Notes: a model not told the origin generated them from the sequence alone. Shown: positions 15,189 to 24,200, counted from the stretch's first letter. The stretch is 40,297 nt of DNA from an uncultured Clostridia bacterium (GCA_944345705.1 CALVML010000037.1:1-40297); one strand, 5' to 3'. Translations and numbers: made by a program.

Positions 15189-16323
15189 TGCTGCCAAAAA
15201 ACCTTATAGAGTCTTGATCTTTTCCATGACATGTGGACAAGGCCACAATATGATTGCCAAAAGTTTAAAAGAGAGTTTTGAAGATTTTGGTGCCACTGTA
15301 AAGATTAAACAGCTTTATGATAGTCCTAAAAAGATAAAGCGAGCAAACAATCAATATTTCTTTGTTTGTAAACATTTTCCGAATTTATATGATAAGATTT
15401 GGAATAGGCTTAGAAAGAAAAATCACTATAAAAAGAACAAACTGCCATTTTTTGCGCGCAGTGCTTTTAAACATTTTAAAAATGTCATTGAAGAATTTAA
15501 ACCAGATATAATCGTCTGCACACATCTCTATGCAAGTGCAGTAATTTCATATATGAAGACAAATGAAATATTGTCAAAAGGAATAATCACTTCTACAATT
15601 CTCTTTGATTTCACTCTTGCACCTTACTGGGAATACTCCAAAAATGTGGACTATATTTTCCAGCCATTTGAAAACACTACGCGAGATTTGAAAAATAAGG
15701 GCTTTTCTGACAATCAAATTATTACACTAGGTATGCCAGTGCGAAAAGAGTTTTGCCTTGCCTATGATACTAATCAATATAAGGATAAACTTAATCTCGC
15801 AAGCAAATTTACCATTATGTTACAAGCTGGTGGAGGTGGAATCGGCAAAAATGAAGAACTTGTAAAAAAACTTTATTACAATGTAAAAGATATAAACATC
15901 ATTTGCGTAAATGGTAGTAATAAAAAGAGTTTTGCAAATATTGAAAAATTCATATCTAAGACGGAAGCAAAGAATATATATAACTTAGGTTTTGTCAATA
16001 ATCTGTATGATTATATGAAGGCAAGCGATCTAATACTTACAAAAGGTGGCGGAAATGGAATAAGTGAAATTTTGGCACTTAAAAAGCCGTTTGTTATTCG
16101 TGAAAATATGATTATAAATGAGAAAATAAATTGTGAATTTCTAGTAAAAGAAGGTGTCGCGTTAACCGCCAACAACATTGATGGTATAATCAAACTTTGC
16201 CAAGAACTTAAAGACGACAGCTCAAAGCTTGACGGCTTGCTAGAAAACATTTCAAAATTTTCAAAGCCGAACGCTTCAAATGATATAGCTTTATTTTTAT
16301 TACATAAATACAATGAAAAATAA
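15178..16323 (+). CDS. UgtP/MGDG-synthase-type glycosyltransferase
   Basis: This is a GT28-fold enzyme of the diacylglycerol glucosyltransferase/MGDG synthase group, which makes membrane glycolipids from UDP-sugars. Evidence: the N-terminal VLIFSMTCGQGHNMIAKSL motif (lipid-acceptor side), CTHLYASAVISYMK, GMPVRKEF, the nucleotide-sugar loop LQAGGGGIGKNEELVKKL, and TKGGGNGISEILALKKPFVI near the C-terminus. The ATG at 15178 (10 nt after AAAAGGG) gives 381 residues. A GTG at 15148 and an ATG at 15154 are in-frame alternatives. It follows rplI and the GT32 remnant, probably in one transcript. The product might anchor lipoteichoic acid-type polymers. Confidence 0.82.
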   Translation: MKNDAAKKPYRVLIFSMTCGQGHNMIAKSLKESFEDFGATVKIKQLYDSPKKIKRANNQYFFVCKHFPNLYDKIWNRLRKKNHYKKNKLPFFARSAFKHFKNVIEEFKPDIIVCTHLYASAVISYMKTNEILSKGIITSTILFDFTLAPYWEYSKNVDYIFQPFENTTRDLKNKGFSDNQIITLGMPVRKEFCLAYDTNQYKDKLNLASKFTIMLQAGGGGIGKNEELVKKLYYNVKDINIICVNGSNKKSFANIEKFISKTEAKNIYNLGFVNNLYDYMKASDLILTKGGGNGISEILALKKPFVIRENMIINEKINCEFLVKEGVALTANNIDGIIKLCQELKDDSSKLDGLLENISKFSKPNASNDIALFLLHKYNEK

Positions 16324-16417
16324 AATAAAAATAAATTAAATAAAAAATTTTTAATTTGATAATTGTCATAAACGTAAATAAAATAATAAAAAATTTAAAA
16401 ATAAATATTAAAATATT

Positions 16418-16456
16418 AAAAAAACGAGAAAAATTAATAAAATTTCTCGTTTTTTT
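16418..16456. terminator. bidirectional terminator
   Basis: A 14-bp stem (16418-16431 with 16443-16456) has a CGAGAAA/TTTCTCG core flanked by A7 and T7. It serves the plus glycosyltransferase gene and the minus prfA gene. The surrounding 16324-16511 is otherwise pure AT-rich spacer. Confidence 0.88.
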
Positions 16457-16511
16457 GTTTATTTTGTTTATTTTTTATATATTTTATATTTTTTGTTATT
16501 TTAAAATTTAA

Positions 16512-17597
16512 TTATAAATTTGCAAGTTTTTCTGCCCTATCTTTTAAGGTAAGTGCTTCAATAAACTGGTCAATGTCACCATTCAACACTCCTTCCAAAT
16601 TGTAACTTGTAAGGTTGACACGATGGTCTGTCACACGGCCTTGCGGATAGTTGTAGGTACGCACTCTTTCGCTTCGGTCGCCACTGCCAACCTGACTTTT
16701 ACGCTCCTTCTTGTATTCTGCCTCCACTTGTCCTTGATAGTAGTCATATAGTTTCGAACGCAAGATTGACATTGCGCGCTCTCTATTCTTAATCTGCGAA
16801 CGCTCGTCTTGACAGGCAACAACAATGCCTGTTGGAAGGTGTGTAATTCTTATTGCACTCTCAGTCTTGTTGACATGCTGACCACCTGCACCGCTTGATC
16901 TATATGTATCAATCTTTAAATCTTTTTCGTCTATTTCAAGTTCGACATCTTCAATCTCTGGAAGTACAGCGACAGTCGATGTGGAAGTGTGAATTCGTCC
17001 TGAACTTTCGGTTTCTGGCACTCTTTGCACTCTATGCACTCCACTTTCATACTTGAGTTTGCTGTAAGCACCTTTGCCCTTAACCATGAAAGTGATTTCC
17101 TTTATACCGCCGAGTTCGGTTTCGTTGATATCAAGCACTTCAACTTTCCAGTGTTTGCTTTCGGCATACATACAGTACATTCTATAAAGCACCGAGCAGA
17201 ATAGTCCTGACTCCTCTCCGCCTGCAGCCTGTCTGATCTCCATAATTACATTGCTTTCGTCATTTTCATCTTTTGGCAGGAGTAAGATTTTGATTTCTTC
17301 AATAAGCGCTTCAATCTGGGTTTTTAGTGAGCCGATTTCTTCGTAGAACATGTTTTTTAGTTCATGGTCACTTTCTTTCTCATAGTCACTTTTGCACAGT
17401 TTATATTCATTCACTAATTTTTCAAGTTTGTCATGAGCAAGTGCAATATCTTCTATCGCACTTCTCTCTTTTACAAGTTTTTTCCACTCCTTGTTGTCTG
17501 CTATGACTTGTGGATCGACAACAAGAGCGTTTAATTTTTCATAACGCTCTTTAGTCTTTCCAGTTTTTTCAAGTATTTCATTTGCTAATTCTTCCAT
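16512..17597 (-). CDS. prfA: peptide chain release factor 1
   Basis: RF1 reads UAA and UAG and triggers peptide release. The 361 residues match the family. Seen are the N-terminal coiled region, the decoding PxT motif (PET at 194-196 in RVPETESSGRIHTST), the catalytic GGQ at 238-240 (YRSSGAGGQHVNKTESAIR), and the C-terminal SERVRTYNYPQGRVTDHR block. PxT rather than SPF separates it from RF2. The SD AAAGGG is 6 nt before the ATG. It overlaps the end of prmC by 20 nt, and PrmC methylates this GGQ glutamine, so the two are functionally paired. Confidence 0.97.
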   Translation of the reverse strand: MEELANEILEKTGKTKERYEKLNALVVDPQVIADNKEWKKLVKERSAIEDIALAHDKLEKLVNEYKLCKSDYEKESDHELKNMFYEEIGSLKTQIEALIEEIKILLLPKDENDESNVIMEIRQAAGGEESGLFCSVLYRMYCMYAESKHWKVEVLDINETELGGIKEITFMVKGKGAYSKLKYESGVHRVQRVPETESSGRIHTSTSTVAVLPEIEDVELEIDEKDLKIDTYRSSGAGGQHVNKTESAIRITHLPTGIVVACQDERSQIKNRERAMSILRSKLYDYYQGQVEAEYKKERKSQVGSGDRSERVRTYNYPQGRVTDHRVNLTSYNLEGVLNGDIDQFIEALTLKDRAEKLANL

Positions 17598-19275
17598 AAA
17601 CTACCCTTTCAATTTTATTATAGTCTTTGACGCGCACAACGAGCGCAAAGCCATTTTCTTTCATTATTTTCTCGACATCTTCCGCTTGATTATATCCAAC
17701 CTCAAAAAATAGATATCCGCCTTGAGTAAGATAGGACTTACTTTGAGAGATAATTTTTCGGTAAAAGTCAAGTCCGTCCGCTCCACCATCTAGTGCAAGA
17801 CGCGGATCGTAATTTTTGACTTCGCTGTCAAGTTTTTCAATGTCTTCGCTTTTTATATATGGCGGATTTGATATGATTATATCATACTTTTTGCTCTTTT
17901 TCAATTCCTTAAACAAATCTGAGTGAATAAATTGCACTTTTACATCGTTCTTTTTAGCATTATGCTCAGCAAGCGACAGGGCTTGCTTTGAAATATCCAC
18001 GGCATCAACCTTGCAAGGCGAGAGTTTTGCGATCGTTATTGCAATCACTCCGCTTCCTGTGCAAAGATCAAGCACCTTTTCAAGTTTGTTTGCCTTGATC
18101 TTTTTAAGCGCTTCTTCAACCAGCACTTCAGTATCAATTCGTGGCGACAAAACTCGCTTGTTGACATCGAATTTTAGTCCATAAAACTCCACAAAACCAA
18201 ATATGCTCGAAAGTGGCTCGCCCTTTGCCCTTCTGTCACAGGCTCTCATTATCTCGCGGTACTCTTTTTCGCTAACGCTTGACAAAAGTTTTATCTCAGT
18301 TCGCGATTTACCTAGAATAGTTGCAACGATCCACTCCATATCACTCTTGTCAAATCTTTCACTTTGACGCAGTTTAGTCTGCATTTCACTAAAGACAACT
18401 GAGAGCGGAATTTGTCCCTTTTCACTATCAAAAAATCCATTTTTACTTTCACTTTCTATCTTTACCATATCCATTATCTCAATTTGCGTGGCACTTGGCT
18501 TTATCGCAACCAAATGTGCTGTGACCACCGCCAAATCTTTGACAAACTCATTCTTGACCCTTGCAAGTAGATATAGTAGTTCATAACAAAGAGAAGAAAT
18601 AAACAAAAATATTGCAAGGTTTATAAAGAAGTTTGCAACTATATGCACATTCACCGAGATCAATGATATCACAAAAGTTGAAAACAAGAAAACATTTACA
18701 AGGAAATTGAGAAAATTTAATGGATAACACCTATCGCGAAACTTGCCTCCGCCACTCATATAGAAGTTGCCTGCTCCGTTAAAGGCATATATGCCACTGA
18801 AAAATGGCAAAAAGCGAGCAAGCAGTAGAAGCAGGTATATGATTGCCACTCTAAAAAGTGCAACAAGAAAACGGAAGAGATAGTAGTTGTCACTCGGTAG
18901 CAAAATATTCTTGAGAAGAAAACTCGGCAAAACCGACAAAAGCAAAAGTCCAACTAAAAAACTGAAGATCAAAAGCGAAAAAACTGCAAAATAAGCAGAA
19001 ATGCTGTTGAATGTCCTTGCCACTTTGTGCGAGCGATTTTCATCTTCTTTTGCTATGCTATTTATCTGCAAAAGAAATGTTTTGAAATAGAGATAAATGC
19101 CTTTAAAAAGATAACATAATCCGCGCAAAAAAGGAAAGGATAGAAATTTTTTCTCTCTTTTAAACTCTATGCCCTTTATATGCTTCTGTCCATAGTCATC
19201 TATGAAACCAACGAGTAGTTTATCATTGCTATATAGTCCTACTCCATTCGAAAGTGGAAAAATCGTCTTAATCAT
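17578..19275 (-). CDS. prmC: fusion: DUF1385-like membrane domain + PrmC release-factor glutamine methyltransferase
   Basis: The 565 residues are twice the usual PrmC length. Residues 1-~255 carry several membrane segments (~95-120, 133-160, 187-232) and the LVGFIDDYGQ ... FPFLRGLCYLFKG pattern of DUF1385 (YqhQ), a gene commonly next to prmC in Clostridia. The family's HGAEHK motif appears degenerate (NGAGNF). Residues ~285-565 are PrmC: DMEWIVATILGKSRTE, EPLSSIFGFVEFYGLKF, the SAM motif LDLCTGSGVIAITIAK and catalytic NPPY (470-473). No stop or internal SD separates them, so the methyltransferase may be membrane-tethered. There is no SD at the start. A TGG-extended TAATAA ends 7 nt before the ATG, which again suggests a leaderless start. 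Confidence 0.88.
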   Translation of the reverse strand: MIKTIFPLSNGVGLYSNDKLLVGFIDDYGQKHIKGIEFKREKKFLSFPFLRGLCYLFKGIYLYFKTFLLQINSIAKEDENRSHKVARTFNSISAYFAVFSLLIFSFLVGLLLLSVLPSFLLKNILLPSDNYYLFRFLVALFRVAIIYLLLLLARFLPFFSGIYAFNGAGNFYMSGGGKFRDRCYPLNFLNFLVNVFLFSTFVISLISVNVHIVANFFINLAIFLFISSLCYELLYLLARVKNEFVKDLAVVTAHLVAIKPSATQIEIMDMVKIESESKNGFFDSEKGQIPLSVVFSEMQTKLRQSERFDKSDMEWIVATILGKSRTEIKLLSSVSEKEYREIMRACDRRAKGEPLSSIFGFVEFYGLKFDVNKRVLSPRIDTEVLVEEALKKIKANKLEKVLDLCTGSGVIAITIAKLSPCKVDAVDISKQALSLAEHNAKKNDVKVQFIHSDLFKELKKSKKYDIIISNPPYIKSEDIEKLDSEVKNYDPRLALDGGADGLDFYRKIISQSKSYLTQGGYLFFEVGYNQAEDVEKIMKENGFALVVRVKDYNKIERVVYGRISK

Positions 19276-19282
19276 AAGAAGA

Positions 19283-19291
19283 TTATTACCA
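19283..19291 (-). promoter_or_regulatory. extended -10 promoter of the DUF1385-PrmC gene
   Basis: On the minus strand, TGG followed by TAATAA (19288-19283) ends 7 nt before the ATG at 19275. No good -35 is visible and no SD is present. This fits an extended -10, near-leaderless promoter but is less certain than the two with consensus -35 boxes. Confidence 0.45.
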
Positions 19292-19375
19292 AATAAATTG
19301 TTTTTAAGCAGATAAAAGAAAATAGTATAGTTTTATTGATTTTTTTAAATTTTTCCTATTTTTTTAAAAAAGGTC

Positions 19376-19403
19376 TTGACATTTACCCCCCCCCGATTAT
19401 AAT
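19376..19403 (+). promoter_or_regulatory. promoter with C9 tract in the spacer (phase-variable candidate)
   Basis: Consensus TTGACA (19376-19381) and consensus TATAAT (19398-19403) are separated by 16 nt, nine of which are consecutive C (19386-19394). Slippage of one C would give the optimal 17-nt spacing. Poly-C or poly-G tracts in promoter spacers switch expression in other bacteria. Confidence 0.75.
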
Positions 19404-19424
19404 TAAAGTATGGAGGAACTTATA

Positions 19425-19637
19425 ATGAGTAAAAAAGAAAAAGATATAGAATCTAGAATAGAAGGAAAACCTAACTTAAAAGGAAGTCCGGATGAAGTAT
19501 GTAAAATATGGTCTAATCTCCGCTTTAGAGACCGTATAAAAGTAGTGGCTCTTTTTGTTGCCGGTTTTGCAAATGGACTAGGACCTAAAAATAACACCGC
19601 TGACCCTGACAAAGATGATTTTATCGTTAGGCAATAG
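19425..19637 (+). CDS. small hypothetical membrane-associated protein
   Basis: This 70-residue protein is not recognised. A charged N-terminus (MSKKEKDIESRIEGK) precedes a single hydrophobic stretch (IKVVALFVAGFANGLG, ~residues 38-55) and a polar acidic tail (DPDKDDFIVRQ). One membrane-associated helix is likely. The start at 19425 is chosen because GGAGG (19412-19416) lies 8 nt before it. An ATG at 19410 lies only 7 nt after the -10 and has no SD of its own. Transcription comes from the C9 promoter. It is divergent from the DUF1385-PrmC gene and convergent with the rpmE operon. Confidence 0.65.
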   Translation: MSKKEKDIESRIEGKPNLKGSPDEVCKIWSNLRFRDRIKVVALFVAGFANGLGPKNNTADPDKDDFIVRQ

Positions 19638-19798
19638 GCGATATTGTGACCGAGCAATATAAGAGATTGCAAAGTGGTTTTTTGATTTTTGGAAAAGATT
19701 ATACTTTTACTATTAGTTAAAAATTCTTATGCAGAAAAGTGTGCTTAAAATTTTTAATGTCTTTGATTGCTGACGAAAAAAAATAAACATTTTAACAT

Positions 19799-19837
19799 AA
19801 AAAATATCTTTTGGAGAAATTCCAAAAGATATTTTTT
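19799..19837. terminator. strong bidirectional terminator
   Basis: A 17-bp stem (19799-19815 with 19821-19837; core TATCTTTTGGA / TCCAAAAGATA) is flanked by A6 and T6. It overlaps the stop codon of rpmE on the minus strand and also closes the plus-strand small gene. Between 19638 and 19798 only a small ATATTG/CAATAT hairpin (near 19643-19662) is seen. Confidence 0.9.
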
Positions 19838-20051
19838 ATTCTTCTGTTTTTAAGCCATATTTCTTGTTGAATTTTTCAACATTTCCGCTTGCGTCAACAA
19901 CCTTTTTCTTTCCTGTGAAGAAAGGGTGGCATTTGTTGCAAATATCGATGCTCAAAGTGTCGCCTTTGCAATTTGACTTTGTTTTGAAAGTGTTGCCACA
20001 CGCGCAAACTACAGTGACTTCATGATAATCTGGATGAATGTCTTTTTTCAT
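19836..20051 (-). CDS. rpmE: 50S ribosomal protein L31 (zinc form)
   Basis: L31 is a small bridge protein of the large subunit. The 71 residues show the zinc-binding type: CACG near residue 16-19 and CNKC near 38-41, with [10 protein letters not shown] following, as in RpmE rather than the zinc-free YtiA/RpmE2 form. The SD AAAGGAG is just before the ATG. It is the last gene of rpsF-ssb-rpsR-rpmE, an unusual partner there, since rpmE more often lies beside prmC-prfA. Here that cluster is only 560 bp further along. Confidence 0.95.
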   Translation of the reverse strand: MKKDIHPDYHEVTVVCACGNTFKTKSNCKGDTLSIDICNKCHPFFTGKKKVVDASGNVEKFNKKYGLKTEE

Positions 20052-20068
20052 AGTTTTCTCCTTTATTA

Positions 20069-20332
20069 TTAATCTCCAACGTATGGAAGTAAAGCTATAT
20101 TTCTAGCACGCTTGATTGCTGTGCAAAGTTCTCTTTGATGATATGAGCATACACCAGTTTGTCTTCTTGGCAATATTTTGCCTTTTTCGGTGATATATTT
20201 TTTAATCTTTGCAACATCTTTATAATCAATAGTTTTCTCGCCTGCAACGCAGAATGCGCAAACTTTTTTCTTTGCTGGTTTGCGATATTTTTTAACGAAA
20301 ACTTTTTCTTCAGTTTTGCCTGCTTCAGCCAT
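20069..20332 (-). CDS. rpsR: 30S ribosomal protein S18
   Basis: S18 forms a heterodimer with S6 on the 30S platform. The 87 residues contain [35 protein letters not shown] and [22 protein letters not shown], the core S18 signature. Four cysteines (CAFC, then C-x6-C) are present, as in zinc-binding S18 versions. It lies 19 nt after ssb, with AAGGAG before its ATG. Confidence 0.97.
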   Translation of the reverse strand: MAEAGKTEEKVFVKKYRKPAKKKVCAFCVAGEKTIDYKDVAKIKKYITEKGKILPRRQTGVCSYHQRELCTAIKRARNIALLPYVGD

Positions 20333-20351
20333 AATTAAACTCTCCTTTTAA

Positions 20352-20759
20352 TTAAAATGGTAAACTATCGTCATCAATAGGTTCAAGCACAGCGGTGTCA
20401 TCCTTTGGTGCTGGTTTTGGAGCGCCTTCGCCGTCACCTGCTGGTCTTGTGCCAAGGAATTCAACTTCTTCAGCAACGATTTCAGTTGTATAGCGTTTTG
20501 TGCCATCACTTGCCTCGTATGAAGAATTTTGTATTCTGCCAAGCACCGAGCATTTTGAGCCCTTCTTTAGAAATCTGTGACAATTTTCTGCCTGACCTCT
20601 CCAGACAACGATATTAAAAAAATCTGCTTGTGGACCATTGTCAGCATTTGCGAATCTTCTCTGCACTGCGAGTGAGAATCTGCAAACTGAAACGCCACTG
20701 TTTGTAGTTGTGATTTCTGGATCTTTGGTAAGATTCCCGATTAACATAACCTTATTCAT
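20352..20759 (-). CDS. ssb: single-stranded DNA-binding protein
   Basis: SSB coats single-stranded DNA in replication and repair. The 135 residues have the OB-fold start (MNKVMLIGNLTKDPEI), FSLAVQRRFAN, DFFNIVVWRGQAENC, KGSKCSVLGRIQNSSYE and the acidic partner-binding tip DDDSLPF. The linker (about 105-128) is short and Pro/Ala-rich. It sits between rpsF and rpsR, the standard bacterial arrangement, with its own AAAGGAG SD. Confidence 0.97.
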   Translation of the reverse strand: MNKVMLIGNLTKDPEITTTNSGVSVCRFSLAVQRRFANADNGPQADFFNIVVWRGQAENCHRFLKKGSKCSVLGRIQNSSYEASDGTKRYTTEIVAEEVEFLGTRPAGDGEGAPKPAPKDDTAVLEPIDDDSLPF

Positions 20760-20782
20760 AATTTTCTCCTTTTTTTGACTAA

Positions 20783-21067
20783 TTAGTCTTTTCTAACAAA
20801 AAGTTGTCTTTCGATGCCTTCAGTAATATTCATGAGTTTAGCCATTGGATTTACATCTTCGCTTTTCATAGTAATATTCATCAGCACATAGAACCCTTCG
20901 TTTTTGAAGTTGATAGGATATGCATATTTACGCATTCCCCACTTATCAATGCCTTCTACGCTACCGCCTTTAGATTCGATATAAGAAGAAAACTTTTTAA
21001 TAAGTTCTTCTCTCTTTTCTTCTGGCACGTCAGACGCAATGATATAAAGAAGTTCATACTTATTCAT
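20783..21067 (-). CDS. rpsF: 30S ribosomal protein S6
   Basis: S6 binds 16S rRNA together with S18. The 94 residues start MNKYELLYIIASDVPEEK and contain IDKWGMRKYAYPINFKNEGFYVLMN, the conserved family block. The start at 21067 is chosen because GGAGG lies 9 nt before it. The open frame runs further upstream to 21151, but that part is leader RNA. It heads the operon and has a strong promoter 86 nt upstream. Confidence 0.96.
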   Translation of the reverse strand: MNKYELLYIIASDVPEEKREELIKKFSSYIESKGGSVEGIDKWGMRKYAYPINFKNEGFYVLMNITMKSEDVNPMAKLMNITEGIERQLFVRKD

Positions 21068-21146
21068 TACTTTTACCCTCCTTTTGGACAATTTTTTTGG
21101 TTTTCCGCTTAAACTCCGCGAGAAAACAAGGACAGTACTAACTGCT
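21068..21146 (-). promoter_or_regulatory. rpsF leader, possible S6:S18 autoregulatory element
   Basis: The ~79-nt leader contains a hairpin CAGT-TAGT-ACTG near its start and a larger one at 21127-21100. The latter pairs GTTTTC with GAAAAC and CGC with GCG, has a one-base bulge and a 9-nt loop GGAGTTTAA. Leaders of rpsF in many bacteria bind the S6:S18 dimer to repress the operon. The known CCG signature was not clearly identified here, so the role is inferred from position. Confidence 0.4.
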
Positions 21147-21152
21147 TGCATT

Positions 21153-21181
21153 ATATTACCACTTAATTAAATTTTTGTCAA
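21153..21181 (-). promoter_or_regulatory. promoter of the rpsF-ssb-rpsR-rpmE operon
   Basis: On the minus strand, TTGACA (21181-21176), a 17-nt spacer and TAATAT (21158-21153) are preceded by TGG. It is very similar to the rRNA P1 promoter (same -35, -10 and GTGG), which suits growth-linked expression. Confidence 0.88.
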
Positions 21182-21248
21182 GTATTCTTTAGTTTTATTA
21201 GATATTTATTTCATATTATAAGTTTTTTACTGACAAAAGCATTAAAAA

Positions 21249-21286
21249 GATTAAAAATAAGGCTACAACCCATGTTATAGCCTTAT
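21249..21286 (-). terminator. intrinsic terminator of the giant surface protein gene
   Basis: ATAAGGCTA (21257-21265) pairs with TAGCCTTAT (21278-21286) over a 12-nt loop, and on the minus strand a TTTTTAATCTTTTT stretch follows. It lies 13 nt after the stop codon. Confidence 0.8.
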
Positions 21287-21298
21287 CTTAAACATAAC

Positions 21299-24200
21299 TT
21301 AATTAGTGCCACCTGCAATATCTTCAAGTTCCTTTTTCTTCTTTCTGCGAATGAGCAAGATGATGAGTACTATTATTGCAATTAGAAGCAAGATACCGCC
21401 GATTATTGAAAGTGTGATTATAAGTGTACTGTTATCTTGTGAGATTTTTGCTCCATCAATATGCCAGAACAGTCCGCCATAGGATGTTGATGGCTTTGTG
21501 TAAGTTCTATACAGAAGCAAGTTAGTTATACTATATCCGCCAAGATCGATAGAGCCTTTGAACGCGTGTTCTATGCTATCACCGATAGGCGACCAGTAGT
21601 TGCCCTCAAAGTCTATGTTGCTTGTGAGTTTATAGTGACATTCTGCATAACTTACATCATTTTCATTGACTGCGCCACTATTGATAAGGTATGCCATAAG
21701 TCCAAAGTCGCTTGCGCTTGCGATAATGTATGGATCATCTTCTGTTCCAGAGCCAAGCAGGCTTTCACTTCGCACGCCTTCATCAGTCCATAGTTTTCTA
21801 GTAAGTGTGATGGTTATATAGTAAGTTTCTGAATAGTTCAGATTATACAAGTTTGGATTAATTGCAAGTGCGCCGTCTGCAAAGTTTTGAGTGATATCAC
21901 TTTCTAGCAAGTTATCGTTGAATAGTATGCTTGAAAGAGCATAGTTTTCTAGAATATTGATATTGAGCGTTCCGCTCTCGCCATAAAGCATTGTCACAGT
22001 GTCTTGATAGTTAAGGTTGACATTTTGTCCATTTGGCATTGTGAATGTCATATTACCTGCAAGAAGTAGCTCATCTTGATTTACTAGGTCTTGAACGGAG
22101 AATGAGATTACAAAATCTATTTCCTGTCTAACTGCGTTCATTGCAATATTAAAAACGAGTTGTCCGTCCTGCTCAGTAACATAATCCATGCCTAAGATAT
22201 AGTTGTATCTATATCTATTATATCCAAGATTTTGAGTTTCGAATTGTGCGCCGATCAGTTCTATATCATAGCCAAGTGCCTTATCGATCTCAATTGACAA
22301 GGTCTGATCTATGGTTGCTGTGAACGAATAATCGGTCATCTCCTCGCCGTCAAGGTAAATCTTGAGATTTCGGTGTACAGTTAGAGCGCTTGTTGGATCT
22401 ATAGTAATTGCAACGCTTCTTCCTTCAAAGACTGCTTGAATATTGAGTGGTCTGTCAATGAGTCCAAAGTCATAGGTGTAAGTGCCAGTGTCTGCATTGA
22501 AAGTGCCTAGATATTCTTCGCCTGTGTCAAGGTCGACAAATCTTAGGAATTGATAGCCTGCCTCTGCTGTTGCCTGCAAGATAAGATCTTGAGTTTGATC
22601 ATAACTTCCGCCTGTCAGCACGCTTCCATTTTGAACAAAGGATGCACTTCCGCCCTTTGTTGAAGAGATAGAATAGGTCGGCTGATAGAGAGCGACAATT
22701 CTATAACTTGCCTGTATGGTCGTGAGTGAGAACTGTGCATCGCGTGTGCCGAGTGACTGCTCGTCTTGATAGATCGTCCAATTTATAAACTTGTAACCAT
22801 CAATACTAAGAGCGCTGAAATTGAGTTGCGTTCCAGCAGTTACTGCCGCATACCATCTGTTTGTAGCGTCAATCAAGAGCGTCTGATTTGTTACTATATC
22901 TTGAATGTTTGCATCTGTCACATAACTATTCATGCTGTTTGGCTGGAATTCTACTGTGATAAATGCTTGATTGTAGATCCAGTAAGCATAGAGAGTGAAT
23001 GTTTGAGTAGTAGGGTCAAAGTTAGCATTTGGTATATAGGCATTTTGGCTATTTGAGAATGTGTAGCCTGTTTCTGCCCAGTTGTTTATTGCATTTCCTG
23101 TCCTATCAATATATTGATTGCCAAATCCAACTTCTTGTGTGAAGTATCCGCCATAGGTGTAGCCATCGCGTGTTGGAGTGAGAACGAGCGCTCTGTCACC
23201 TTCTGCAATCGATGATAGATCGACTACTTCTCCATAGGTGATTGCATTTTCAAGAGTATATGTGTTGCCATCCACAACATTAAGTACAAGATTGAACACT
23301 TTTGGCTCTACAAAGATATTGATTGTAAGATCAGATTGTACATTTCTTATGCCGAATGTGGTTTCATAAGTGAAGCCAAGTGTCATATCATTTATATAAT
23401 TGATTACACCTGTATATTCTTCATCATACTCGCCCTCTATTGAGTAGCGTAAAATTCCGCCATGGCTTGCAAAGTTGTATACAAGGTTTGTATCCAATCT
23501 CAATTCAAAGTTTGCTCCAGTCAATGCTTGCATTACAATACTATTTGAACTGTTGCCACTTGAAGAACTTGTAATACTGATTGAGCCTGTACTGTTTGCA
23601 AGAGCAAAACCACCCGCATTAACAATTGTCGAAACACCTGCTTCATTTTGATAGATATAGTTGACAACGACTGTATTTGACTTTGCACTGAAGGTTGCAA
23701 ACACTTCTGCGCCTGCACTAATACCGGTAAAGCCATAGAGCGTCTGTCCATCTACTGTGACATTGTATGAACTTCCATTATTTCCGCCAAACGACTCTGA
23801 GAATCCGCTGTTCGCTTCAAGTTTAAAGTAGATTGTCGCACCAGTGTAAGATCTGATATAGTAATCTACACCCTTTAGATTTTCAAGGTTTTCGCCATTC
23901 AAAATCTGTCCGTTTGCGTCAAGATAGTATTCGTCACCAAGTTTTTCACCATCTTCGTCAGCGAGATAGATTTTTCCACCATCGCCTGTGCCATAGTTTG
24001 CAAGAATTCCATCAAATAGTACTCCTGCAGTGACTTTTACAAGGATTGAACTTGCTTTATAGTTTATAGTAAATTTTGAGAACCTATTATCCACATCAAA
24101 TGGAATTGTTATTGTTACATTTGCCTTATTGCTAGCATCTGGCAAGGAAATGGTAAGAGTTAAATTTCGTCCGCCAATAGAAAGCACTGTTTGAGTGTCA

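Noticed and set aside
21302..21430. Sortase (LPXTG) anchoring of the giant protein
   Set aside because: No LPXTG-like motif precedes the hydrophobic helix, so simple membrane anchoring fits better.
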